Part shown: in pieces, positions 16,083-27,640 of the stretch
Layout of the letters: the number at the start of each line of letters is the position of its first letter
Position numbering within the stretch: position 1 is the first letter of the stretch
Source of the DNA: Toxotes chatareus
Lineage: Eukaryota; Chordata; Actinopteri; Toxotidae
Length of the DNA: 64,000 nucleotides
Reading direction: 5' to 3'
Assembly (NCBI GenBank): GCA_016801885.1
Contig: JAFBJY010000101.1
Span: 1-64,000 of the forward strand
Program-made: the position numbers and the translations under genes
Notes under the pieces: model-generated
The model's input: the letters and a program-made list of their open reading frames with translations, nothing else
What the model was told of the DNA's origin: nothing
The model's database searches: none

Positions 16083-19000
16083 CAAAGTCAAACCTGCTCC
16101 AGTGTTTTAGTCTGAAGGTTTGTCAGTAAAATATGAGCATCCAGTACCTACTACCAGTCCTACCAGTCTGCTAACACAAGGTGAACACTGCTGGGTTCTG
16201 TTGTCAGGGAACTGTGAAAGTGATGAACCTAATTACACAAAATCACATCAATATTTTATTTATAGAACTTGTATCTCCCACAAGGATTGGCTCTTGAATG
16301 CTATTTCCCACCTCGTTGAATCATGTGTTGTCATGCATCATTTTTTTTCTCTTGATCATAAATAATATGCTACACATCACTGTTCTAAAAGATTACAGTC
16401 TGCTCAGTGTTGTTGGGGTAAAAGTGTCCAAACTGTTAGATCTGAGCTCATTGTATTTCCGTTGTATGATAAGTTATGATTTTCAAATATTTAGTGCTGA
16501 TAAGTTCTGATCCAAAGCCTCAGACATGATTTTTCCTTCAGCTGTAAAACTCTTGTATTCAGAGCCCAGACAGAGCTGAGAGCATCATGTTTATGTTGGA
16601 TTAAATAAAATACACTGAAGAAAGAAGCAATGAATAACTGAGGAAAAACTAAATATGAGCAGTGAAAATGAGTTTTCACTATCTTTACAGAAGCCTTTTT
16701 TTCTGGCAGCACAGAAGAAGCTGCTTGTGCTTGTATTGTTTTGCCTTGACTCTCTTCTGTCAGAGAGGATGTCAGTGCTGCTCACTGTTCATCTACTTAC
16801 ATGTTGGGTCATAGTGCTCTGCACTGAATGAGGCTTTAATTGAACTCATACAGAGCAGGAAACACACACACACTCACACACACACCTACATAATGTGCTG
16901 GGTGCTGTGACATAGATGTGGACAGGGTCTGCTGTTGTGATGATAAGAGTCACACTGGCTGTGCTGTGGGTTTGTCCTCAGAGTCAGGAGGAGATGAGAA
17001 AAAAGTCAACAGTTTCATCCCAGGTGTGTAATGGGAGGCATGAAGATCACATTTCATCACATACACATGAATACAACATGCATAGAGGTCAGTGGCCGAC
17101 AGTTAACCTTTGACCTGTCACAGCAGAAGAAGCACAGGTGTCATTAATGAAATGAAACGAGCAGCTTCAGTCTCAGGGTCCTGCTATTAGAATAAGTGGG
17201 TCAGTTGCACAGTAATTAGTGTTATTAGTAACACTTGTGATTTATCCTCCTCCACTTCTCTCTGTCCTTATTGTATCTGTGTGTGTGTGATGTTCCCACT
17301 GTCAGTCTCCTCCAGTGTGTCTATGGTCTTCTTGCCTGTGTCTCCACTGAGCTTCATCGTTTGCTGTGAGGTCCAGTGATGCAGGTATTAAAGTTTATGA
17401 GATTTAATTCCAGGCTCTTCTTTCTGTGTGTTCTCATAACAGAGCAGCTGTGAACCAATTTAGAGCCAATTTTATCAAGTTCATCCAACATCAGGGTTTT
17501 TTTAAGTGGTGTTCATGTTTATGTCTGTATGCAATGGACATGTCATGGAAAGGAAACAGATTTTTATGTTCTGCATGTTTATCAAGTATAAATTGAGCAG
17601 AGAAACAGGCAGACAGCCCAACAAACTGTCTCTCAGGCCAAACTCAGCTGCCTGTTTAACATCATCTAATTTCCACTTAATGCATGTGGCTCAGCCCTTT
17701 TCATGCTTGGTGTTTGTCCAATTCTCTGTTTTCTGATAAACCAAAACAATCATTTTGGAGACTGTTGTTACAGCATTTTCTTTAGTAAACAATAGCCTGA
17801 ACTGTACAATAACCCGGCAGCTTGTTTACTGTGTTTTTACAACAATGTCCTGATGCAGGAAAAGCCCGACATTACCATTTAATTCAAGCTGTAAAACTCA
17901 GAGTCCAGTGATAAAACCAAAACTCTTCCAACTGTGAGTTTCTGAAACACAACATCCAGAGACTGTTAAAATTTAGGAAGCACTGAAAGACAATACAGTA
18001 AAATGGATGAAATCAGTCTCAGGTGTTAAGATGCTCTTCATCTTAAAGATGATCACTCATCTTTTATCTCTGCTCCTGCAGATGAGCCACAATAAAGCTG
18101 TCAGCTTCATAGCTGCTCCCTAATAGAGTGACTGAGGTTGGAGAGAGGCATTGTGGGACACAGAGGTCGTCCATATTAACTATAGAGGGATGAGAAATGG
18201 GAGGATATGAAACAGCTCAAATACAAACAAACACTGACAGACAATGAAACACTATTGTTCATGATTCAGTTCCAGTTCCCAGAGGCCTGAGGGCTTTAAT
18301 ATGTTACTGTTTGAGCAACAAGCAGTGAAGGATCAATGATTCTGATTTTCTATCAGTCACTTTACAGGAAACTTTGGATCCATAAACCTCAGTTATTGAA
18401 GCTGTATTCACATTGTGTAGGGACCTGAGCTTTCATTGTTTGAAATGTCACATGTTCAAATCCTGTTGCTCCTTAAAGTGAAACGTGTGTGTGCGTGTGT
18501 GTGTCCTCTTACTGACTGGCAGTGTCAGGAGAGGCTGCAGGACTGGATGTGACCCACAGAGAGACACACAGCAGGCAGGAGGCCATGAGAGATCAACACA
18601 ACCCACTGCCAAGGTTACACACCAGCACAGCTACACACACTTACCCAGGCAGAGACAGAGACCAGGCAGAGACAGAGACAGAGAGAGGGCCAAGGAGAAG
18701 CAGGGACAGATGTGCAGGTGGCTTCCTGACTCAGTTTGTGTAGTGGCCCCAGTGACCTGCTGTAGTGACCTCTCAGTAAATACAGACGTTTCCTCTTCAA
18801 AGCTTTCAGGAGCTTCACTCTGATTCAGTGGCTCCACTCTGACTAATTTCATGCTGCATCTCTATTTGGGACCAAACACAGAGAGAAAATGTGTGAACAG
18901 CTGATAATCAGCAGACGGTCTGTGAGTGTTTGGGTGGTACAAAGTGGGAGTAGGAGGAAAGCAGCGACACATCCTCTCCACTCATTAACATAGTGACAGC

Positions 19001-19146
19001 ACTGACTGAAGCTCTGCACTGTGTTTTCAGCCTAATATGATTAATAGAATTATTCAGTCCATTCAGACTGAACATAAACAAACCAGTTATCAAATAACCA
19101 CAGTCCATTTGATTCTAATGTTAAATTCAGGTCTCATAACCCACAG

Positions 19147-19147
<1 letters not shown>
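16083..19147. other. Host spacer without recognisable gene
   Basis: AT-rich sequence with a GAGACAGAGA-type purine-rich patch at 18640-18710. The longest frames here come from low-complexity sequence, and I support none as coding. Confidence 0.55.

Positions 19148-19182
<35 letters not shown>
19148..19182 (+). repeat. (CT)n microsatellite
   Basis: About 35 bases of pure CT repeat. Confidence 0.95.
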
Positions 19183-19184
<2 letters not shown>

Positions 19185-19576
19185 AACATCAATCAGAGAT
19201 GTTTAAGATACAAATAGTGTGAATGTAGATGTTGTGATGTTGCTCAGTCTGTCTGTGCTGTGATCCAACACTTGGATGGATTTTACTGTCACTCCTTCCT
19301 GTGCAGGCTGCACAAACACAATAGTTCATCATGGAGAAAAAGCTGTTTGTAATTAATCAGTGAAGTTCTCTCATTGCTTCAGGATTATAAACCATTTTCA
19401 ACTAAGATGGACAAAGGCGCTCAAAAGGTTTTTGCCTGTAGACGTGTGATGGTTTTAATATTGAAATATATTATGTCTTTAATATTGTGACAGTGGGATT
19501 AGTCAGGATCAGAGTCTGTTCATGGTCCAAGCAGAAGAAATGCAGTCCTTTAGCTGTGATAATGTTTCCACATGTT

Positions 19577-19675
19577 AAGATAAGATAAGAAAATCCTTTA
19601 TTAGTCCCTCAGTGGGGAAATTGCATTTAGAAACAGCAAGGTTACAGTACAGTAAGTGAAAGTAAGATATAAGTA
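19577..19675. repeat. Left part of an old teleost interspersed repeat (outermost of nest)
   Basis: GATAAGATAAGA is followed by TCCTTTATTAGTCCCTCAGTGGGGAAATT, a sequence I know as a common fish repeat end. Its continuation appears at 27446, after the LINE. Confidence 0.5.
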
Positions 19676-20318
19676 CCACTCTACCAGGCCATCAACGAAC
19701 AACAGACTGCACACCCAGACGGGTTTATCATAACAGCTGGGGACTTCAACCACGCAGACTTAAAGGTTTTTCTGCCTCAGTTACATCAGCATGTTGACTT
19801 CCCTACCAGGAAAACAACACACTGGACTTTGTCTACACAAACCACAAAGGAGCACACAAGGCCTCCCCTCCCCCACCTGGGTCTCTCAGACCACATCACC
19901 ATCCTGCTGAGACCTGCGTACAGACCAAAGGTGAGAGTCATCAGACCAACCCAAAGAGAGAGGTGCGTGTGTGGCCAGAGGAGGCCTGCTCAGCACTGAA
20001 AGACTGAAAGGGGTTACGTGCTGACGTGGTGGTAACGTATTGTGTCACTTCCTGTTTGCTGCTTCTGCACTGTGGTGTTACGAGTGTTATCCTAGCTTAT
20101 TAATCAACTCTTACTTTGCCGTGTTCTGTGGTCAATCTCTGAATTCCTGTACACGTATATTGCTTTAGTTAAACATCTGTGGTGCACGTGTCCCTCGGAA
20201 TCTAACACTACACTCTAATCACTCTAACTCTGGTCCGCTTAGCTTAGCTGTTAGCAATGGCTTCTCTCTCTCTGCTGTCTCTCCTGCTGTCTCTCCTCTC
20301 TCTTGCACGGTGTGTGAG

Positions 20319-21180
20319 ATGTTTAGTTACTCCTCTGCCTCCTTTAGCGATAATGGTATGTGTAATAAATGTAGCATTTTTGTAGCATTGGAGGCGAGAC
20401 TTAGGGAAGTAGAGGCTCGGCTCCGCACCTTAGATAATCGCCCAAGAGCAGCGCTAGCTAGTCAGTCCCCTGTAGCTGATGCGGACCAGCCTAAATTAGC
20501 TACAGCTAGCCGTCCCACGTTAGCTCCTGTCAGCCGTTCCCGGCAGCTCCCGAGCAGCCGGGAAGCCAGGGCGGCTGGGTGGCAGTCCGAAGGAAACATA
20601 GCATGAAACAACGGCCCGTGGTTCACCATCAACCGCTTCATGTTTCAAACAGATTTTCCCCAATCAGCGACACACCCGCTGAGGAAAAAACTCTGGTTAT
20701 TGGCAGCTCCATTTTGCGAAATGTGAAGTTAGAGACTCCAGCGACCATAGTTAAATGCATCCCTGGGGCCAGAGCGGGCGACGTTGAATCGTATTTAAAA
20801 CTGCTGGCTAAGGATAAACGTAGATTTGGTAAGATCGTTATTCACGTCGGCGGTAATGACACCCGATTACGCCAATCGGAGGTCACTAAAATTAATGTGG
20901 AGTCGGTGTGTAACTTTGCCAAAACAATGTCGGACTCTGTAGTGTTCTCTGGACCCCTGCCCGATTTGACCAGTGATGACATGTTTAGCCAGTATGTCTT
21001 CATTCCGTCGCTGGCTGTCTAGGTGGTGTCCAGCAAACGACGTGGCCTTCATTGATAACTGGAAAACTTTTGGGGAAAACCTGGTCTGATTAGGAGAGAC
21101 GGCATCCATCCAACTTTGGATGGTGCAGCTCTCATATCTAGAAATATGACAGATTTCATTAGAAAACCAAAGTCATGACA
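20319..21180 (+). pseudogene. LINE ORF1: coiled-coil plus SGNH/GDSL esterase-like domain
   Basis: The N-terminal part (from the ATG at 20319) has CNKC followed by a heptad-like stretch (LEARLREVEARLRTLDN). After a frame change near 20590 the esterase-like domain reads TLVIGSSILRN (block I type) and VIHVGGNDTR (Gly-Gly-Asn-Asp block). Further frame changes near 20993 and 21075 break the C-terminal part, where GETASIQ and neighbouring residues are read in wrong frames. Known CR1 and zebrafish L2 ORF1 proteins carry an esterase of this type, thought to act on membranes or RNP handling. Confidence 0.75.
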
Positions 21181-21436
21181 ACCCAGAGTTGAGACCAGGA
21201 TGCAGAGTTGCAGTCCTACACGCTTCTCTGCAGTTTCTCTAGAGCTGTCACCCACCCATGATTCTCATGATTCTTATTATTCCTACCATTCTAACGATTC
21301 CTTTATCCTATAGAGACTGTGTCTGCTCCCGTCAACAAAAAGTGCATAAATTAAAAAATGCAAGAGGTGTTACTCATAAAAACCTCAAAAAATTTATACT
21401 ACAAAAGCATCTGAACCTAAAAACACCACAATCAGA

Positions 21437-24322
21437 TGTGGGCTATTAAACATTAGATCTCTCTTGTCTAAATCTCTGTTAGTGAATGATTTGATAATGG
21501 ATCAGCAGATTGACTTATTCTGTCTGACTGAGACCTGGCTGCAGGAGGAAGAGTATGTCAGTCTAAATGAGTCAACCCCTGCTAGTCATATTAATTATCA
21601 CATTCCTCGAGGCACAGGCCGAGGAGGAGGAGTGGCAGCAATCTACCACTCAAGTTTATTAATTAATCCTAGACCTAAGCCGAAAATATAGTACATTTGA
21701 AAGCCTTATCCTCAGCCTCTCACATCCAAATTGGAAGATAGAAAAACCAGTACTATTTGCTGTGGTGTATCGTCCACCTGCTGCTTACTCAGAGTTTTTG
21801 TCTGAATTCACTGAATTTTTATCTGATTTAGTGCTTAGTACGGATAGAGTAATTATAGTGGGCGACTTTAATATTCATGTCGATACCCACAATGACAGCC
21901 TTAAGACTGCTTTCTATTCAGTATTAGACTCAATTGGCTTTTTACAAAATGTTAACAAACCAACTCACTGTTTTAATCACACCCTTGATCTTGTACTAAC
22001 CTATGGCATTGAAGCTGAATATTTGACAGTATTCCCTCAGAACCCTGTTTTATCTGATCATTCTTTAGTAACATTTGAATTTACAATAATGAACTGCACA
22101 GCATCTGAGAAAAAAATTAACTACTGTAGATTTCTGTCTGATAATGCTGTTATCAAATATAAGGAAGCTATTCCATCTTTATTATCTCCGCTGCCATGTG
22201 CCAGTCTTACAGAGAGCAATGGCCTAAACGTTACTCCAGCAGATATAGACTATCTAGTTGATAATACTGCTGCTTCATTGCGTTCAACCCTTGACTCTGT
22301 TGCCCTTTGAAAAAGAAGGTCAGTAATCAGAGGAAGCTAGCTCCATGGTACAATTCACAAATACGTACTTTAAAGCAGATATCACGAAAGCTGGAAAGGA
22401 AATGGTTATCCACTAATTTAGAGGAATTCCGCCTAGCCTGGAAAGACAGCTTTATAACGTATAAAAAGCCCTTCGTAAGGCAAGAACTGCCTATTACTCA
22501 TCATTAATAGAGGAAAACAAGAACAACCCTAGGTTTCTTTTCAGCACTGTAGCCAGGCTGACAAAGAGCCATAGCTCTGTTGTACCATCCATCCCTCTAG
22601 CTCTCACTAGTAATGACTTTATGAGCTTCTTTAGCAACAAAATAGTAGACATTAGAGACAGAATCCATCTCATCCTGCCTACAACTGTTAATGATGTAGG
22701 TATGTCTAGAACAGCATCTTTAGAAATGTCTGCCAGTCCTGATTTGTCGTTAGACTGTTTCTCTCCATAGATCTAGCTGAATTGACTTCAATAGTTTCTA
22801 AATCTAAATCATCAACATGTCTTTTGGATCCTATCCCGACCAGACTTCTTAAAGATGTGTTGCCTTTGATTGGCACTCACATATTAGATCAGATAAATCT
22901 CTCGTTGGTTACAGGATATGTCCCACAGGCTTTTAAGGTTGCAGTTATCAAACCTTTACTTAAAAAGCCTTCTCTGGACTCTGACATTTTGGCAAACTAT
23001 AGACCTATATCCAATCTCCCTTTAATTCTAAAATTCTTGAAAAGGCTGTTGCAACTCAGTTGTGCGACCATCTACACAGGAACGGTTTGTTTGAAGTTTT
23101 TCAGTCAGGATTTAGAGTTCATCATAGCACAGAGACAGCACTGGTGAAAGTTACCAACGACCTTCTTATAGCATCAGATAATGGACTCGTCTCTATACTT
23201 GTCCTGCTAGACCTTAGTGCTGCATTTGACACCATTGATCATAATATCCTATTGGATAGATTGGAACATGTTATTGGGATTAAAGGAACAGCACTAGGCT
23301 GGTTTAAATCATATCTATCAGATAGATACCAGTTTGTCCATGTTAATGATGATCCCTCCATATATACCAGAGTAAGTCATGGAGTTCCACAGGGTTCTGT
23401 GCTTGGACCGATACTGTTCACCTTATACATGCTTCCCCTAGGCAATATTATCAGGAAGCATGGAATAAATTTCCATTGCTATGCGGATGATACCCAGCTA
23501 TATTTATCTATGAAACCAGACGAAACAGATCAGTTAACCATACTTCAGGCATGTCTTAAAGACATAAAGGCCTGGATGACCTGTAACTTTCTTCTTCTGA
23601 ATTCAGACAAAACTGAGGTTATTTTGTTTGGTCCCAAACACCTCAGAAACAGTTTATCTAATCATATAGTTACTCTGGATGGCATTAATTTAGCCTCCAG
23701 TACGACTGTGAGGAACCTTGGAGTTATTTTTGATCAGGATCTGTCCTTTAACTCACATATAAAACAAGTCTCTAGGACCGCCTTCTTTCACCTGCGCAAT
23801 ATCAGTAAGATTAGAAACATTCTGTCGCAGAGTGATGCTGAAAAATTAGTCCATGCTTTTGTTACTTCTAGGCTGGACTACTGTAATTCCCTATTATCAG
23901 GATGTCCAGTTAACTATCTAAAAAGCATCCAGCTGATCCAAAATGCTGCAGCGAGAGTACTGACTGGAATTAGCAAGAGAGATCACATTACTCCTGTACT
24001 AACTTCTCTTCATTGGCTTCCTGTAAAATCCAGAATTGATTTTAAAATCCTTCTCCTTACATATAAGGCCCTCAATGGCCAGGCTCCTTCATATCTCAAA
24101 GAGCTGATAGTACCATATCATCCTAACAGATTGCTTCGTTCCCAGAATGCAGGTTTGCTTATGGTTCCCAAAATCTCTAAAAGTAGAATGGGAGGCCGAG
24201 CCTTTAGCTATCAGGCCCCTCTCCTATGGAACCAACTGCCAGTTTGGGTTCGGGAAGCAGACACCCTCTCTAATTTTAAAACGAAGCTTAAAACCTTCTT
24301 GTTTGATAAAGCTTATAATTAG
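21437..24322 (+). pseudogene. LINE ORF2: AP endonuclease and reverse transcriptase
   Basis: Endonuclease motifs are LFCLTETWL, GRGGGVAAIY, VIIVGDFNIH and LSDHSLVTFEF (21464-22100). Frame breaks occur at about 21690, 22310, 22510 and 23060. Reverse transcriptase motifs are LLDLSAAFDTIDH, GVPQGSVLGPILF and the catalytic CYADDTQLY, with an intact final 420-codon frame (23060-24322). The endonuclease nicks target DNA and the RT copies the LINE RNA in place. It is inactive because of the frameshifts. Confidence 0.88.
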
Positions 24323-25192
24323 TTGTAGTTACAGTCCTAGTTATTTATTAAACTTATAGTTAGTCACAATTATCTCTATAGACACTGTTACAGTTAAGGA
24401 TATAGCCCTTAGTAGGGCTGGCTCAGGCAACTGAATCATCCCCTAGTTATGCTGCTATAGGCCTAGGCTGCTGGGGGACATCCCATGATTTACTGCACAG
24501 TTCTTCTTCTTTCTCTTTCTCTCCTCAGACCCACTCTCAAATCTATTAGCCTTTATTACATGTCATTAACTCTGTGTCCTCTCTGTCCCGTAGTCCTGTG
24601 TTTGTTTCTCTCTGGTCTCTCTTTCTCTGTACCTTACTGCAGGTACCTCTGGCTCCGGAGCTGCATGTCCTATGGTCCTGGCTCCACCCACCTGCTGCTG
24701 TTTATTGTTTATAATGATCTATTTCTAACATGTTTAATGTTCCGTTCTGCTACAGATAAATATTTGATTAATATTCTTTGCAAACTGTAATGTAAATAAT
24801 TACCAGTCATGACAGCTTTTTGCCTCCGTGCTCTGTTTCATAATTCTAATCTGCTGAGCACACATTATCCAATAACTGTTCACTAACTGTAATGTAAATA
24901 CTGACCCACATTGTCTGTATTATGCTGCATGTCTTTCTCCCCCTCTCCTCCATTCCTAGCTGTCCTATCTTCCTCCTTTTCCTCCTTTCACCCAGCCCGC
25001 CATCGGCAGGAGGGTCCCCATCTGAGCCAGGTTCTGCTCAAGGTTTCTTCCTGTTAAAAGGGAGTTTTCCTTGCCACTGTCGCCTTAAGTGCTTGCTCTG
25101 GGGTCAGGCTCTGGGTCTCTGTAAAGCGCTTTGAGACAATTTTGATTGTGGAAGGCGCTATATAAATAAAATTGAATTGAATTGAATTGAAT
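24323..25192 (+). repeat. LINE 3' UTR and conserved L2 tail
   Basis: The last 670 bases are the portion copied at 7113-7786 and, in degraded form, at 44560-44820 and 56820-57640. Conserved parts are the GTTTCTTCCTGTTAAAAGGG stretch, GTAAAGCGCTTTGAG, and the terminal GGCGCTATATAAAT before (ATTGA)n. In L2 elements such a stem-loop is recognised by the reverse transcriptase. Confidence 0.9.
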
Positions 25193-27047
25193 TGAAAGAC
25201 TGTTTCCACACAACGGACTGGGATATTTTCAAACAGGCGGCTACAAACAATAACCACACAGACATTGAAGAATACACTGATGCTGTCACTGCATACATCA
25301 CAAAGTGCATTGACGATGTCACCCACAGAAAAACCATTACCATCCGAGCTAACCAGAAACCATGGTTGACAGGCGAGGTCCACAGGCTCCTGAGGGCTCG
25401 GGACTCAGCCTTCAGGGCTGGGGGACGCTGCAGGGCTAGCAACAGCCAGAGCCAACCTGTCCCGTGGAATCAAAGTAGCAAAACAACAATACAGCAAGAA
25501 AATAACCAGCCACTTCAGTAACACCAGGGACACACAAAGCCTGTGGAGAGGCATTCAACCCTCACTGACTACAACCCCCCCACAAACCTGTGACAGTGAC
25601 ATCTCACTGCTGAACAGCCTCAACGACTTCTTTGGGCGCTTTGAGACACAGAACACCACACCAGCACAGAAATCATCACCTCCTCCGGACGAGGAGGAGG
25701 TGAAAAAGGATCCCTTTCTAGGATCAACCCACGCAAGGCAGCTGGACCGACAACATACCTGGTCGGGTCCTAAAGGACTGTGCTGAGGAGCTCAAGGATG
25801 TCTTAACTGACATTTTCAACATCTCCCTGAGCCAAGCGGTCGTCCCCAAGTGTTTCAAGGCCACCACAATAATACCGGTACCAAAGAAACCACACCCGTC
25901 CAGCCACAATGACTACCGGCCCGTAGCACTGACACCCATCATAATGAAGTGCTTCGAGCGGCTGGTTATGCAGACCATCAAATCCGTCCTCCCCCCAACC
26001 CATGACCCGTTTCAGTTTGCATACAGGACCAACAGGTCTACTGAGGATGCCATCGTAGCCGCACTCCACCCAGCCCTCACCCACCTTGACTCCAAAGACT
26101 CTTATGTGCGAATGCTGTTTCTAGATTTTAGCTCAGCATTTAATACAATCATCCCCCAGCAGCTAACACACAAATTGGGATGCCTGGGAGTCAAGACCTC
26201 TCTGTGTAACTGGGTGCTGGACTTTTATCAGAGAGACCACAAAAGGTAAGGGCTGGCAGCAAAACCTCCAGGACCATCATGCTGAGCACAGGGGCTCCAC
26301 AAGGTTGTGTACTCAGCCCGCTACTCTTCACCCTGCTGACTCACGATCATGCACCCAGCCACAACACCAACCACATCATCAAGTTTATGGATGACACGAT
26401 CGTGGTGGGCCTCATCACCAACCAGGATGAGGCAAACTACAGGACTGAGGTGAGCCAACTGGTCCAGTGGTGCAAAGATAACAATCTCTTCCTCAACGTG
26501 GGAAAGACCAAAGAGATGGTTATCGACTTCAGGAGAAGGCCTTCACAGCATCCCCCACTGACCATCGACGGCGCTGCAGTGGAGAGGGTGAACAGCACCA
26601 AGTTCCTGGGGTGCACATTTCTGAGGACTTCTCCTGGACAATAAACACAACACAGCTGGCCAAGAAAGCTCAAAACGCCTCTACTTCCTCCAAACTGAGA
26701 AGAGCCCATGTCCCACCTCCCATCATGTGCTCTTTCTACCGGGGCACCATTGAGAGCATCATCACTGGCTGCATCACTGTGTGGTACAGAGGCTGCACTG
26801 CCTCCTGCCGAAAGACACTGCAACGCATAGTGAATGCAGCCAGCAAGATCATCGGTGTCCCTCTGTTGCCCCTCACAGACATTTATAACACACACATCAC
26901 CCGCAGAGCCATCAACATTGTGAAAGACAACTCACACCCCTCACACCCCACTTCAGCCTCCTGCCTTCAGGGAGACGGTTCCGATGCCTCCGGGCCCGCT
27001 CCACAAGACTGTCCAACAGCTTCATCCACCAGGCTGTCAGGATACTG
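25193..27047 (+). pseudogene. Reverse transcriptase of the older LINE
   Basis: Frames 25192-25521, 25944-26249, 26279-26644 and 26611-27048 together give an RT with FQFAYRTNRSTEDAI, MLFLDFSSAFNTIIP, STGAPQGCVLSPLLF and KFMDDTIVVG. The last is the catalytic box, where the usual Ala is Met. The C-terminal part ends RRAINIVKDNSHPSHP. Several indels separate the frames. Confidence 0.8.
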
Positions 27048-27445
27048 AACTCTGTACACTACCTCCCCCCCTGCCCCCCGCCCCTGGACTCCAACTCTGC
27101 TGACCCCACCCCCACCCACACTGCCACCTGGACTCTGTAACTAAGACAATCTTTTGGCCAACTTGCACATAACCATTTGCACTATTCAGCAATCTGCAAT
27201 TTTCATATTCATATTTATATGTATATATATATATATATATTTGTTTTCCATATATTTCTTTACTATATATTTATATTGTAGTGAAAGTTTGTTTATTTAG
27301 CTGGTTTTATTTAAATTGTTTATTTATATTGTAAAATGCACATTGTTGAGAGAAGAAACAACATTTCGATTCCCCTGTATGTCTGACATATGGTGAATTG
27401 ACAATAAAAGCCTTTGAATCCTTTGAATCCTTTGAATCCTAAGTA

Positions 27446-27640
27446 AGACCAATATGGCCAGAACAAGATACTAAACTAAGAAAATAGCTGCTGTAAAAAT
27501 AAAATATACATACATAAATAAATAAATATGGGCTGGAGGTTGTTGAGTTGATTGACTTTCGTTACACAATAAATATTGCACACTAATAATTGAGTTATTG
27601 CACATAGATATTATACTTATAGTTGCATGCAATTGGAATC
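27446..27640. repeat. Right part of the outermost interspersed repeat
   Basis: Continues the repeat begun at 19577: AT-rich with AATAAATAAATA and TTGAGTTATTGCACATAGATA, typical of the low-complexity half of this fish repeat. The end is not sharp. Confidence 0.4.

Larger units (their letters stand above)
20007..25192 (+). mobile_element. Near full-length L2/CR1-type LINE inserted in the older LINE
   Basis: A 5.2-kb insertion is flanked by the 10-bp direct repeat TGAAAGACTG (19997-20006 and 25193-25202). Removing it restores the reading of the host LINE through this codon run. It has a 300-base 5' UTR, an ORF1 with coiled coil and esterase-like domain, an ORF2 with endonuclease and reverse transcriptase, and an 870-base 3' UTR. 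The UTR ends in the GGCGCTATATAAAT stem-loop and an ATTGA repeat. Several frameshifts show it is no longer active. Confidence 0.92.
19676..27439 (+). mobile_element. Jockey-group LINE (L2/CR1/Rex1-like), 5' truncated, itself interrupted
   Basis: The left part (19676-20006) encodes an endonuclease fragment (TAGDFNHADLK, TLDFVYTNH, GLSDHITILL). The right part (25193-27439) continues with RANQKPWLTGEVHRLL, reverse transcriptase and a 3' UTR. It ends with AATAAA and a tandem TTTGAATCC tail at 27411-27439. TAAGTA at 19670-19675 and 27440-27445 may be its target duplication. The clade name is approximate. Confidence 0.8.

Noticed and set aside
18485..18852. Overlapping 112-, 73- and 67-codon frames on both strands
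   Set aside because: They arise from purine-rich GAGACAGAG sequence and its complement; there is no start context, domain or splice evidence.
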